A DNA stretch of 9,444 bases, from contig JBMOHV010000062.1 of the NCBI GenBank assembly GCA_049317645.1, positions 1-9,444 on the forward strand, written 5' to 3'. Source of the stretch: SYHX01 sp049317645 (GTDB lineage: Bacteria; Bacteroidota; Bacteroidia; UBA7662). Below the pieces are notes generated by a model. That model saw nothing but the letters and a program-made list of their open reading frames with translations, was not told the origin of the DNA and searched no databases. The translations under genes and the position numbers were made by a program. Shown piece by piece: positions 1 through 6,686 of the stretch; within the stretch, counting starts at the first letter, position 1; each line of letters begins with the position of its first letter.

Positions 1-735
1 GGGTTGGGGTTTGAGTTTGAGAATGCCGACTTCATCGGCCAGGTATTCCTTGCCTGAATTCACAAATTTGACCCGCTCCCCGCTGCGGATTCTTCCGTTA
101 AAAACCCGGAAATAAGCCACAACGCCTCGGTAGTTGTTGTACATCGAGTCAAAAATCAAGGCCTGCAAAGGAGCCTCTGGATCGCCCAGGGGTGCGGGGA
201 TTCGATGCACGATGGCTTCGAGGATGAGGTCCACGCCCTGCCCGGTTTTGCCACTGGCGGGCAGAATATCCTCCCGTTTGCAGCCGATTAATTCAACGAT
301 CTGGTCCTTAACTTCTTCGGGGGATGCCGAAGGAAGGTCCATTTTGTTAAGAACGGGTATGATTTCCAAATCATGTTCCAGGGCCAGGTACAGATTCGAA
401 ATCGTTTGAGCTTCAATGCCTTGGGAGGCATCTACAATCAACAAAGCCCCCTCGCAGGATGCAATGGCTCGGGACACCTCGTACGAAAAATCCACGTGGC
501 CGGGGGTATCGATCAAATTAAGTATATAGTCCTGATTATCAAGACGATAATTCATTTGAATCGCATGGCTCTTGATGGTGATGCCCCTTTCCCGCTCCAA
601 ATCCATATCGTCCAGGGTCTGCGCCTGCAGGTCCCGGTCTCCCACAGTTCCTGTAATCTGCAGGAGTCGATCCGCCAGGGTGCTTTTGCCGTGATCAATG
701 TGGGCGATGATGCAGAAATTCCGGATATGTTTCAT
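1..735 (-). CDS. lepA: Elongation factor 4 (LepA), N-terminal part, truncated by window edge
   Basis: This is the first 245 codons of the translational GTPase LepA/EF4, which binds ribosomes and acts on stalled or mistranslocated elongation complexes. The reading frame is open from the ATG at 735 to the window edge, so the C-terminal part lies outside. The protein begins MKHIRNFCIIAHIDHGKST, the usual LepA N-terminus. GTPase motifs follow in order: P-loop AHIDHGKST (residues 11-19), switch I RGITIK (50-55, Thr53), DTPGH (76-80), NKMD (130-133) and a G5-like SGKTG near 162-166. After about residue 185 the sequence enters the beta-barrel domain II. The canonical N-terminus fixes the start codon. 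Only about seven bases separate it from a TAnnTTTG promoter element. The gene is divergent from the secreted-protein pair on the other side. Family assignment is secure from the N-terminal signature. Confidence 0.96.
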   Translation of the reverse strand, partial: MKHIRNFCIIAHIDHGKSTLADRLLQITGTVGDRDLQAQTLDDMDLERERGITIKSHAIQMNYRLDNQDYILNLIDTPGHVDFSYEVSRAIASCEGALLIVDASQGIEAQTISNLYLALEHDLEIIPVLNKMDLPSASPEEVKDQIVELIGCKREDILPASGKTGQGVDLILEAIVHRIPAPLGDPEAPLQALIFDSMYNNYRGVVAYFRVFNGRIRSGERVKFVNSGKEYLADEVGILKLKPQP

Positions 736-742
736 GGGTATG

Positions 743-750
743 CAAAAGTA
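743..750 (-). promoter_or_regulatory. Putative Bacteroidota -7 promoter element for lepA
   Basis: Read on the minus strand this is TACTTTTG, a full match to the Bacteroidota housekeeping -7 consensus TAnnTTTG. It lies seven bases before the lepA ATG, so transcription starting about five bases downstream would leave a leader of only about three bases. I do not see a convincing TTG or TTTG -33 element at 19-20 bases upstream. The rest of the 736-888 divergent gap shows no clear plus-strand promoter; TATTTTTC at 840-847 is a one-mismatch candidate without a well-spaced -33 box. Confidence 0.55.
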
Positions 751-888
751 AGCCAACCGGACCTCGTATTGGGACCTTTAAAAGCGGATTAAACCTTGAA
801 ATTTGCGGTCTTGGCTAAGGTTTTTGAGCAAATCAGCGGTATTTTTCGTCCTGACTAATTCCATATCCCTCCGGACCTTCGCCGATTC

Positions 889-2814
889 ATGACCCCAGCT
901 CTCTTCCTTCGTTCTCTGTTCCTAACTCTTTTGTTGGGATGGGGCCCCCTGGCCGTTTGGGGCCAGACCTACACCATTACGCCGGTTCCCTTTCTGCCGG
1001 CCCCGTACGGTGGCACTTCGCTGACCGGGCAATTCAGTTCGGCCGATGACGGGGTGGCGGGTCCCTTTCCGTTGGGGTTTAGTTTTTGTTATTTCGGGAA
1101 CACCTATACCCAGTTTTGGGTCGGTACCAACGGTTGGGTGAGTTTCTCTCCGGGACAGCCCAGCACGTACACCTCAGCGCCCATCCCCAGCACCAACGCA
1201 TCGGTTCCACGCAATTGTGTGATGGGGCCTTGGCAGGACTGGTGGTCCAACCTGAACGGAAGCGGCAATATTTCCTATCAGCAGGTTGGAACTTATCCCA
1301 ACCGCAAAATGGTGGTTTCCTTCTTCCAATTACCGATGTATCAATGCACGTCGCTGTTAGGGACTTTCCAAATCGTCCTGAACGAGTGCAACAATACCAT
1401 CGAGGTATTTATTGAGAACAAGCCCAATTGCACCACTTGGGCCGGTGGTACGGCCGTTTTGGGTCTTCATAATGCGACCGGTACCGTCGCCTTTGCAGTG
1501 CCCGCCCGCAATTCGACCCCGTGGATCGTTTCCCCTACCACCCCGGGGTTGGTCTATCCCAATTCTTCGCAGAGCGAAGGTTGGTTGTTCTCTCCGGTAG
1601 GTCAGTGCCAGGGGGTCTATTTTGGGGGGTTCAAATCCATCGATACCACATCGTACTGGCCGGTGGTTTCCCCGGCTTGCTATACCCGTCAAATAGGTAT
1701 CAAGGTCAAGGCGGGGGCTTTGGCCTGCAACAGCATTGATACCAACGGAACGGATTTTCGGCTTTACAACCCGGCCGGCCAATTAATGCAGATCCGCAAG
1801 GTTTCGTATACCTGCCTCAACAACCGCACCGATTCGATTACGATTGAATCGGCCATTGACTTTCTAGTGAACGGAGACCATTACCTGGTGGTGCGTCAAG
1901 GGCTTGATAACAACACCCTCCTGGGGGACTGCGGCTCCGGGGCCCAGGAATTTGATACGATCATCGTGCGCTTGAATGACTGTTACGAGTACAATACCCC
2001 GGTTCGTATGCTCAATGTGGATGTCGCGCCGAACAACGAGGAAATTACCTTGACTTGGTCCACCCCGGCCGATTTTGATACCACCTATTTCAAGCGCTAT
2101 GTCTTGTTCAAAAACGACGGGCTCGATTCCGACCGTTGGTTTCGTTTTGGGTCTACGGATCGTTTGACCGATACAACCATGGTCACCCGGGTTCAGGACC
2201 CAACCGAAGGCCCCCGGGATTTCCTGGCCGTCTTGGAAATGAAATATTACGGGTTGACCGACAACGGGGATTCGGTCAACAATATTTTTGTTCAACCAGC
2301 GGATACCGCATTGCGCAATGGCAATAGGGGACCGGGGCGTATCCAATGGACCCCTTACAAGGCCTTCGAGAACCCACGCTACAATATTTTCACCACCCTG
2401 GTCAACGACACGGTTGGCTATTGGGCTGGTTCAACAACGGATACCCTTTTTGAAATCCAAAAAAGCACCAAATTGGGTCGTTACCGGATTTGGGTACAGG
2501 CGGTGAACGACGATAGCAGTTTCACGGCCCATTCCAATTGGATTACGTTTGATATCCTCGATCGGCCGGTGATTGTTTACAACGTGGTAACCCCTAACGG
2601 GGATGGCTCCAACGATTTTTTCACCATCAAGGACCTGGTTTATTTCCCCGGTACCAAAGTCACCATCTACGATCGTTGGAATCAAGTGGTTTACAATTCC
2701 GACGATTACCAAAACGATTGGTCACCATCCGATATCCCTGCCGGTAATTATTTCTACGTTGTTCGGGTCATTGACAAAGAACCTTTGTTTGGCCCCCTTC
2801 AAATAATCAAATAA
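889..2814 (+). CDS. Secreted surface protein with type IX secretion (CHU_C) sorting domain
   Basis: A 641-residue exported protein of unknown function. Residues 1-25 form a signal peptide (Arg8, hydrophobic core 9-24, likely cleavage before Gln26). Residues about 30-240 form a beta-rich domain with the pattern FPLGFSFCYFG (61-71) followed by WVGTNGWVSF, common in Bacteroidota exported proteins and reminiscent of nidogen-like folds; that resemblance is my inference. Residues about 240-370 are a cysteine-rich module (Cys 240, 264, 280, 309, 348, 365) shared with the next gene. Residues about 375-560 look like fibronectin-type beta sandwiches. Residues about 562-641 are the gliding-motility-associated C-terminal domain, with TPNGDGSND, a YDRWNQVVY strand and DDYQNDW. 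That domain is a type B signal for export across the outer membrane by the type IX system. All eleven cysteines after the signal peptide lie before residue 370. No Shine-Dalgarno is visible. The gene is probably co-transcribed with the next, one base downstream. Family and export route are fairly certain; the role (adhesin, matrix or enzyme) is not. Confidence 0.9.
   Translation: MTPALFLRSLFLTLLLGWGPLAVWGQTYTITPVPFLPAPYGGTSLTGQFSSADDGVAGPFPLGFSFCYFGNTYTQFWVGTNGWVSFSPGQPSTYTSAPIPSTNASVPRNCVMGPWQDWWSNLNGSGNISYQQVGTYPNRKMVVSFFQLPMYQCTSLLGTFQIVLNECNNTIEVFIENKPNCTTWAGGTAVLGLHNATGTVAFAVPARNSTPWIVSPTTPGLVYPNSSQSEGWLFSPVGQCQGVYFGGFKSIDTTSYWPVVSPACYTRQIGIKVKAGALACNSIDTNGTDFRLYNPAGQLMQIRKVSYTCLNNRTDSITIESAIDFLVNGDHYLVVRQGLDNNTLLGDCGSGAQEFDTIIVRLNDCYEYNTPVRMLNVDVAPNNEEITLTWSTPADFDTTYFKRYVLFKNDGLDSDRWFRFGSTDRLTDTTMVTRVQDPTEGPRDFLAVLEMKYYGLTDNGDSVNNIFVQPADTALRNGNRGPGRIQWTPYKAFENPRYNIFTTLVNDTVGYWAGSTTDTLFEIQKSTKLGRYRIWVQAVNDDSSFTAHSNWITFDILDRPVIVYNVVTPNGDGSNDFFTIKDLVYFPGTKVTIYDRWNQVVYNSDDYQNDWSPSDIPAGNYFYVVRVIDKEPLFGPLQIIK
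2696..2721 (+). repeat. Direct repeat copy 1 inside the sorting domain coding sequence
   Basis: A 26-base stretch encoding the NSDDYQNDW region of the first protein's sorting domain. It matches the corresponding part of the second gene (4806-4831) at 25 of 26 bases, starting at ATTCCGA and ending at AACGATTGG. Flanking codons diverge much more. It most simply reflects duplication plus strong protein constraint; local gene conversion is possible. Confidence 0.7.
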
Positions 2815-2815
2815 A

Positions 2816-4933
2816 ATGACACGAATTCCACAATTCATCTTTGGCTTGTTTGTATTGGCTTTGTTTTGGTTAGCCCCTGGGGTTTCCCAAGCAACCCACT
2901 TGGCCGGTGGTAATATTACCTATACCAAACTTGCCAACCCGAACGAATACCAAATTACCCTGACCATCTACCGGGATTGCAATTCGATTATGCAGGGACC
3001 GTTTACCAATCCTACCATGAACATGTACTATCGGAACGGTTGTGGTCAGACCTATACGCTTCCTGTTGCATGGGTACCGGGTACCGGGATTGAGGTTGTG
3101 ACCGCTTGTACGATTGATCCCAGTACTTGCAACGGAGGAACCCGGTACGGGTTGCAGGAATACAAGTGGACCGGGACCGTCACCTTGCCTTTCTCAACCA
3201 CGAATCCAACCTGCAACGATTGGTATTTTGTTTGGGGAAACTCAGCAACCGCCGGTTGGTGTTGCCGTAATACCAACAATACCTTGGGACCTGCTCCAGG
3301 TCAACAGAACTTTTTTATCGATTCCTATCTCAACAACAATATTCCAAACGGTAATTCCTCGGCCCGCTTTAATTCCTTTCAGGTTCCGGCCTATTGCATT
3401 CAGGAGCCGGTGACCGTTGTTTTTGATGTTTCAGAGACCCAGGGGGATTCGGTGGTCTATTCCTTAACGCCTGCTCGGACCGGGTGGAATACCAACGCCA
3501 ATTACCTGGCACCTCGGACCGCCCAAGTCCCCGCCAATGTCGTCGGTAATGTCATTAATATCAACCCCAACAACGGCAATATTAGCTTTTTATCGAATGT
3601 TCAACAGACGGCCATTTTTGTATTGCAGGTGAGCGAATACCGACAGGGAATCCTAATCGGTTATGTCAAGGTGGATGTTCAGGTTATTTTGGGGATCGGG
3701 CGCTATTGCGATAATATCCGGCCGGCCTTCAAGAACGATACGGCCGCAGTGCAGTGCACCATCGATACCACGTTCAAGGTTGAATTGAATTCTCTGGTAG
3801 CCTGCAATTCCATTGCTCGGGATGGGTCCGAATTCAGGCTCTACGATCCGAATGGTGATTTGGTACAAATCCAGAGCGCCCGCCCGGATACCTGCATTAG
3901 CGATGGCCGGACTCGGAATATTTGGTTGCGCTTGACCAAAGGTTTTGAGAAAAACGGGACGTATCATTTGGTCAGCCGCAAAGGGACGGATAACAACACC
4001 TTTGGGAATCGTTGCGATCTCTATATGAACGAATTTGATACCCTCGAAATCAAAGTAACGGGGTGTCCTGATTACAGGGCTCCGCTTCTTTTGGAAAACG
4101 TTACCTTGGATACCATCAACGAGAATGCGGTTATCTTGAATTGGAAAATCGACCCGGATAACGATACGCTGCAGCGGTCTTGGTTCAACGGGTTCAATCT
4201 TTTTAGGTACCGTCCCGGTGAAAACCCGATCCGTTTTTCGAATCGTTTTTGGATCGAACCCAACGTAGATACCGTGACGCATCGGGATGTCTATGCGCCG
4301 GTCCTGCCACGTGATGAGTCGTTGAGTTACAATTTGAACCTGAATCTCATTAACGGATTTCAAAACCTTCGCTCCAATACCGTGAGCACCATTCGGCTTG
4401 TGAATGATCCCCCGACGACCGATGACGATACCACCATGCAACTCCGTTGGAATACCTATGTAGGCTGGGACACGGCACGTTACAACCTGGAGGTCTTGGA
4501 TCTCAAGCGGCCTGAATTTGGTTGGAACTTGCGGGATTCCATGGTTACCGATACCGTTTGGAATTTGCGCAAGCCTCTCAAAAGAGGCTCCTATAAACTT
4601 CGATTGTACACGATGCGCCCGGATGCCGTTTTCCGCTCCTATTCCAATGTTCTCGAATTTGGGGTACCGTTCAAAGAAGTCGTGGTGCCCAATGTGATAA
4701 CACCCAACGGGGACGATATCAACGACAAGGTTCGTATCAAGTATCTCTACCTCTATCCCGGCTCGGCGTTTACGATCTTCAATCGCTGGGGTCAAACCGT
4801 CTATCATTCCGATGATTACCAAAACGATTGGGATGCCCCAGGTCTGGAATCCGGTAACTACTATTACCTGCTCAAGGTCCGGGATGACGATAACATCGTT
4901 TCGTACTCCGGAACGATCCGTGTGATTCGCTAA
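2816..4933 (+). CDS. Second secreted surface protein with type IX secretion (CHU_C) sorting domain, paralogous in its C-terminal half
   Basis: A 705-residue exported protein starting one base after the previous stop codon, suggesting an operon with translational coupling. Residues 1-26 are a signal peptide, with likely cleavage after SQA. The mature protein opens THLAGGNITYTKL and continues with TLTIYRDC, a recurrent N-terminal module of Bacteroidota CHU_C proteins. The N-terminal domain differs from that of the upstream protein. From about residue 298 onward the two are paralogous: a cysteine module (Cys 298, 314, 330, 360, 400, 417), a beta-sandwich region with LNW (gene 1: LTW), and a type IX type B sorting domain at about 623-705 (TPNGDDIND, FNRWGQTVY, SDDYQNDW, final GTIRVIR). 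Fourteen cysteines follow the signal peptide, all in the first 417 residues. No PorP/SprF-type partner, often found beside such genes, lies in the window. The stop codon overlaps that of the convergent regulator. Function beyond surface display or secretion is unknown. Confidence 0.9.
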   Translation: MTRIPQFIFGLFVLALFWLAPGVSQATHLAGGNITYTKLANPNEYQITLTIYRDCNSIMQGPFTNPTMNMYYRNGCGQTYTLPVAWVPGTGIEVVTACTIDPSTCNGGTRYGLQEYKWTGTVTLPFSTTNPTCNDWYFVWGNSATAGWCCRNTNNTLGPAPGQQNFFIDSYLNNNIPNGNSSARFNSFQVPAYCIQEPVTVVFDVSETQGDSVVYSLTPARTGWNTNANYLAPRTAQVPANVVGNVININPNNGNISFLSNVQQTAIFVLQVSEYRQGILIGYVKVDVQVILGIGRYCDNIRPAFKNDTAAVQCTIDTTFKVELNSLVACNSIARDGSEFRLYDPNGDLVQIQSARPDTCISDGRTRNIWLRLTKGFEKNGTYHLVSRKGTDNNTFGNRCDLYMNEFDTLEIKVTGCPDYRAPLLLENVTLDTINENAVILNWKIDPDNDTLQRSWFNGFNLFRYRPGENPIRFSNRFWIEPNVDTVTHRDVYAPVLPRDESLSYNLNLNLINGFQNLRSNTVSTIRLVNDPPTTDDDTTMQLRWNTYVGWDTARYNLEVLDLKRPEFGWNLRDSMVTDTVWNLRKPLKRGSYKLRLYTMRPDAVFRSYSNVLEFGVPFKEVVVPNVITPNGDDINDKVRIKYLYLYPGSAFTIFNRWGQTVYHSDDYQNDWDAPGLESGNYYYLLKVRDDDNIVSYSGTIRVIR
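4806..4831 (+). repeat. Direct repeat copy 2 inside the sorting domain coding sequence
   Basis: Partner of the 26-base stretch at 2696-2721, offset by exactly 2110 bases, with a single synonymous difference (GAC versus GAT). It encodes HSDDYQNDW in the second protein's sorting domain. Confidence 0.7.
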
Positions 4934-6312
4934 GAGCGGGACTTGGGCTTGCTCAGCCCAAAGCGTTCAATCTTGTTGTACAAGTGCGAACGTTGGATGC
5001 CCATGTTTTCGGCTGTTTTGGCAATGTTCCAGCCATGATCTTCCAATTTCCTTTCCACAAAGAGTTTCTCGGCCTGCTCTTTAAAGCGCTGAAAGCTATC
5101 CTCTTGAAGCATTGTTTCAAGCGTTGTGCCGTTCGAATGGTTCGACCCGGTTGAACCCCTATCGACGGCTGGGGCCGCAGGTCGCAAGTAAAGGTCGATA
5201 TCGGCCGTTGTAATGGGAGATCCACCCAAAAGCGCCAGGCGCTCGACCGCGTTTTTGAGTTCCCGAAGGTTTCCTGTCCACGGCATGGCCTGCAGGGCCC
5301 GCAGTGCATCGGAATCCCAGGAACGGGGCGGTAGTTGATATTGGCGGCAGATTTGGTTGAGGTAGATCCCTGCCAGCATGGGGATGTCTTCCCGACGCTG
5401 GCTTAACGAAGGCAGATGGACCAAAATCACGCTCAACAAATGATACAAGTCCAAACGGAACCGCCCCTGTTCGATGAGTTGAAGAAGGTCTTTTTGGCTA
5501 CCAGCCAAGATCCGAACCCCGTTGCGGGTATGTCCACCGGTATGGCCCATGGACTCCAAAACCCGAACCAAGGTGAGCTGAGCAGGCCCTGGAAGGTCGG
5601 CAATTTCATCCAAAAAGAGGGTGCCTCCCGTCGCCTGATTAAAGGTGCCCCGGTGGATGGCATCCGCGCCCTGTTCATCGCTGCGCCCAAAAAGCCGGTA
5701 TTCCAAACTATCTGCAGGGATGGTGGCGCAATTGAGGGAAACAAAGGGTCCGTTTTTGCGCGGACTTAGGCGATGGATAAAGCGAGCAATCCACTCCTTT
5801 CCAGTGCCAGCTTGACCCGAAATGAGGATGCGGACTTCGGTGGGGGCCACCCTTTGAAGGGTTTCTTTGAGGCTGATCAGGGCAGGGGAGCGTCCTTGCA
5901 GTTCCACCGGGTCGGTATCGTCGTTGGACCAGGAGAGCGCTTCTTGTTTGAGGGTGCTGATCTGCAAAGCATTACGCAGCGTGATGAGCAATCGATCCAG
6001 GTCCAGTGGTTTGGTGATAAAGTCAAAGGCCCCTAGTTTGGTGGCTTCCACCGCGGTTTGAACCGTTCCGTGGGCCGAAATCATAACAACCGGTAATCGG
6101 GGGAAATTCTTGGCCAAATGGGTCAACAATTCCATGCCATCCATTCGCGGCATTTTGATATCACTCAGAACCAGGTCGTATTCGGTATCGGTCAGGATTT
6201 GGAGGGCCTGAAGACCATCCCCGGCCAATCCGACCTCAAAACCCTCGCTTTCAAGGATTTCTTGGAGGCTATCCCGGATAGGGGCCTCGTCGTCAACAAC
6301 CAGGATACGCAT
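4930..6312 (-). CDS. NtrC-family response regulator with a degenerate sigma-54 interaction loop
   Basis: A 460-residue cytoplasmic DNA-binding response regulator. Residues 1-115 are a receiver domain with acidic pair Asp7/Asp8, phosphoacceptor Asp51 (LSDIKMP), Ser79 and Lys101. Residues about 138-375 are the AAA+ ATPase: Walker A GQAGTGK (166-172; usual form GESGTGK), Walker B GGTLFLDEI (229-237) and sensor II GNLREL (347-352). Residues about 405-455 form a Fis-type helix-turn-helix (AKTAENMGIQRSHLYNKIERF). The loop after LFG (207-209), where NtrC proteins carry GAFTGA to contact sigma-54, here reads RSDEQGADAIHRG and lacks that motif. The second arginine-finger position (PspF Arg168) appears to be Leu292. 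This suggests regulation independent of sigma-54. I chose the ATG at 6312 because MRILVVDDE is the standard receiver N-terminus; the 17 in-frame codons before it begin only with TTG and run through a palindrome. No sensor kinase is adjacent, so it is an orphan here. Confidence 0.93.
   Translation of the reverse strand: MRILVVDDEAPIRDSLQEILESEGFEVGLAGDGLQALQILTDTEYDLVLSDIKMPRMDGMELLTHLAKNFPRLPVVMISAHGTVQTAVEATKLGAFDFITKPLDLDRLLITLRNALQISTLKQEALSWSNDDTDPVELQGRSPALISLKETLQRVAPTEVRILISGQAGTGKEWIARFIHRLSPRKNGPFVSLNCATIPADSLEYRLFGRSDEQGADAIHRGTFNQATGGTLFLDEIADLPGPAQLTLVRVLESMGHTGGHTRNGVRILAGSQKDLLQLIEQGRFRLDLYHLLSVILVHLPSLSQRREDIPMLAGIYLNQICRQYQLPPRSWDSDALRALQAMPWTGNLRELKNAVERLALLGGSPITTADIDLYLRPAAPAVDRGSTGSNHSNGTTLETMLQEDSFQRFKEQAEKLFVERKLEDHGWNIAKTAENMGIQRSHLYNKIERFGLSKPKSRS
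4943..4961. terminator. Hairpin just beyond the convergent stop codons, possible terminator
   Basis: TTGGGCT and AGCCCAA form a perfect 7-bp stem around the loop TGCTC. It begins about ten bases past the stop of the plus-strand secreted-protein pair and lies inside the last codons of the convergent regulator. There is no U-tract on either strand, so it is not a textbook intrinsic terminator. It is the only stem I see where the plus-strand operon should end. Confidence 0.3.
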
Positions 6313-6330
6313 TGGAATGTCTAATTTAGT

Positions 6331-6350
6331 GAACAACCGGCGGGTTGTTC
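6331..6350. promoter_or_regulatory. Perfect 8+8 inverted repeat at the start of the response regulator gene
   Basis: GAACAACC and GGTTGTTC are perfect inverted arms separated by GGCG. They lie 18 bases upstream of the regulator's ATG and 12 bases past the rnpB U-tract. Spacing and symmetry fit an operator bound by a dimeric Fis-type helix-turn-helix protein, for instance the regulator itself. In RNA it would form an 8-bp stem with a tetraloop in the regulator's leader. No U-tract follows, so it is unlikely to be a simple terminator. The binding role is inference. Confidence 0.45.
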
Positions 6351-6361
6351 GCTTCGAAAAC

Positions 6362-6376
6362 AAAAAAAGGTTGCGC
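6362..6376 (-). terminator. rnpB 3' end: terminal helix strand plus U-tract
   Basis: On the minus strand GCGCAACC, the 3' strand of the RNase P RNA terminal helix P1, is followed directly by seven T residues. The P1 helix followed by the U-run can act as the transcription end signal of rnpB, as there is no separate GC-rich hairpin with its own U-tract before the next gene. Confidence 0.5.
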
Positions 6377-6682
6377 TGTAAGCCAGATTCTGTATGCCTT
6401 GCGACATTTCCACCATTTATCTGAGCGGCCTACCCCCCGGGAACGCGCGAGCAACGCTGCCCCGGTATACACGGCCTTGCAACCCAGGAGGTTTACCCCA
6501 AACCGATGTCTCCACCGGAGCGCGTGAGCTCTTACCTCACGTTTTCACCCTTGGCCTTGCGGCCGGTTCTTTTCTGTGGCACTTTCTACCGGGTTCCCCC
6601 GGCCTTTGTTTCCAAAGCCTGGCGCTCTGCGTTGTCCGGACTTTCCTCTAGCACCAAAGTGCCAGCGGTGGAACGCGCAACC
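6369..6682 (-). ncRNA. rnpB: RNase P RNA, bacterial type A
   Basis: The catalytic RNA of ribonuclease P, which removes 5' leaders from pre-tRNAs together with the RnpA protein. Read on the minus strand it carries the universal blocks in order: AGAGGAAAGTCCGG (about 6636-6649), ACAGAAAAG, GGTGAAAA with GGTAAGAGCTCAC, GGTAAACC, GCAAGGCC, GGGTAGGCCGCT, AGATAAATGG, and the terminal ACAGAATCTGGCTTA (6379-6393). The ends are set by helix P1: GGTTGCGC at the 5' end pairs with GCGCAACC at the 3' end. The RNA is about 314 bases long, shorter than the 377-base E. coli RNA. A TAnnTTTG promoter element lies five bases upstream and overlaps the preceding mutase stop codon. Short open frames across this region are spurious. 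The P15-P17 area seems reduced and shows no GGU. Confidence 0.96.
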
Positions 6683-6686
6683 GCTC

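Noticed and set aside
134..792. Two plus-strand open frames of 91 and 139 codons
   Set aside because: They are antisense to lepA, whose GTPase motifs are clear on the minus strand.
3653..4822. 389-codon open frame on the minus strand opposite the second secreted protein
   Set aside because: It lies fully antisense to a gene with a signal peptide and a recognisable sorting domain, shows no domain or signal of its own, and is explained by the codon bias of the plus-strand gene.
5416..6036. Plus-strand frames of 117 and 87 codons opposite the response regulator
   Set aside because: They are antisense to the AAA+ and receiver domains and carry no recognisable features.
6313..6363. N-terminal extension of the response regulator from a TTG at 6363
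   Set aside because: The 17 extra residues precede the standard receiver start MRILVVDDE, run through the palindrome and begin at the rnpB U-tract.
6645..6668. Sigma-54-like TGGCAC-TGCT element on the minus strand
   Set aside because: It lies inside rnpB just before the conserved AGAGGAAAGTCC block, is a hairpin stem (GGCAC with GTGCT) of the RNA, and has a mismatch in the TTGC half.
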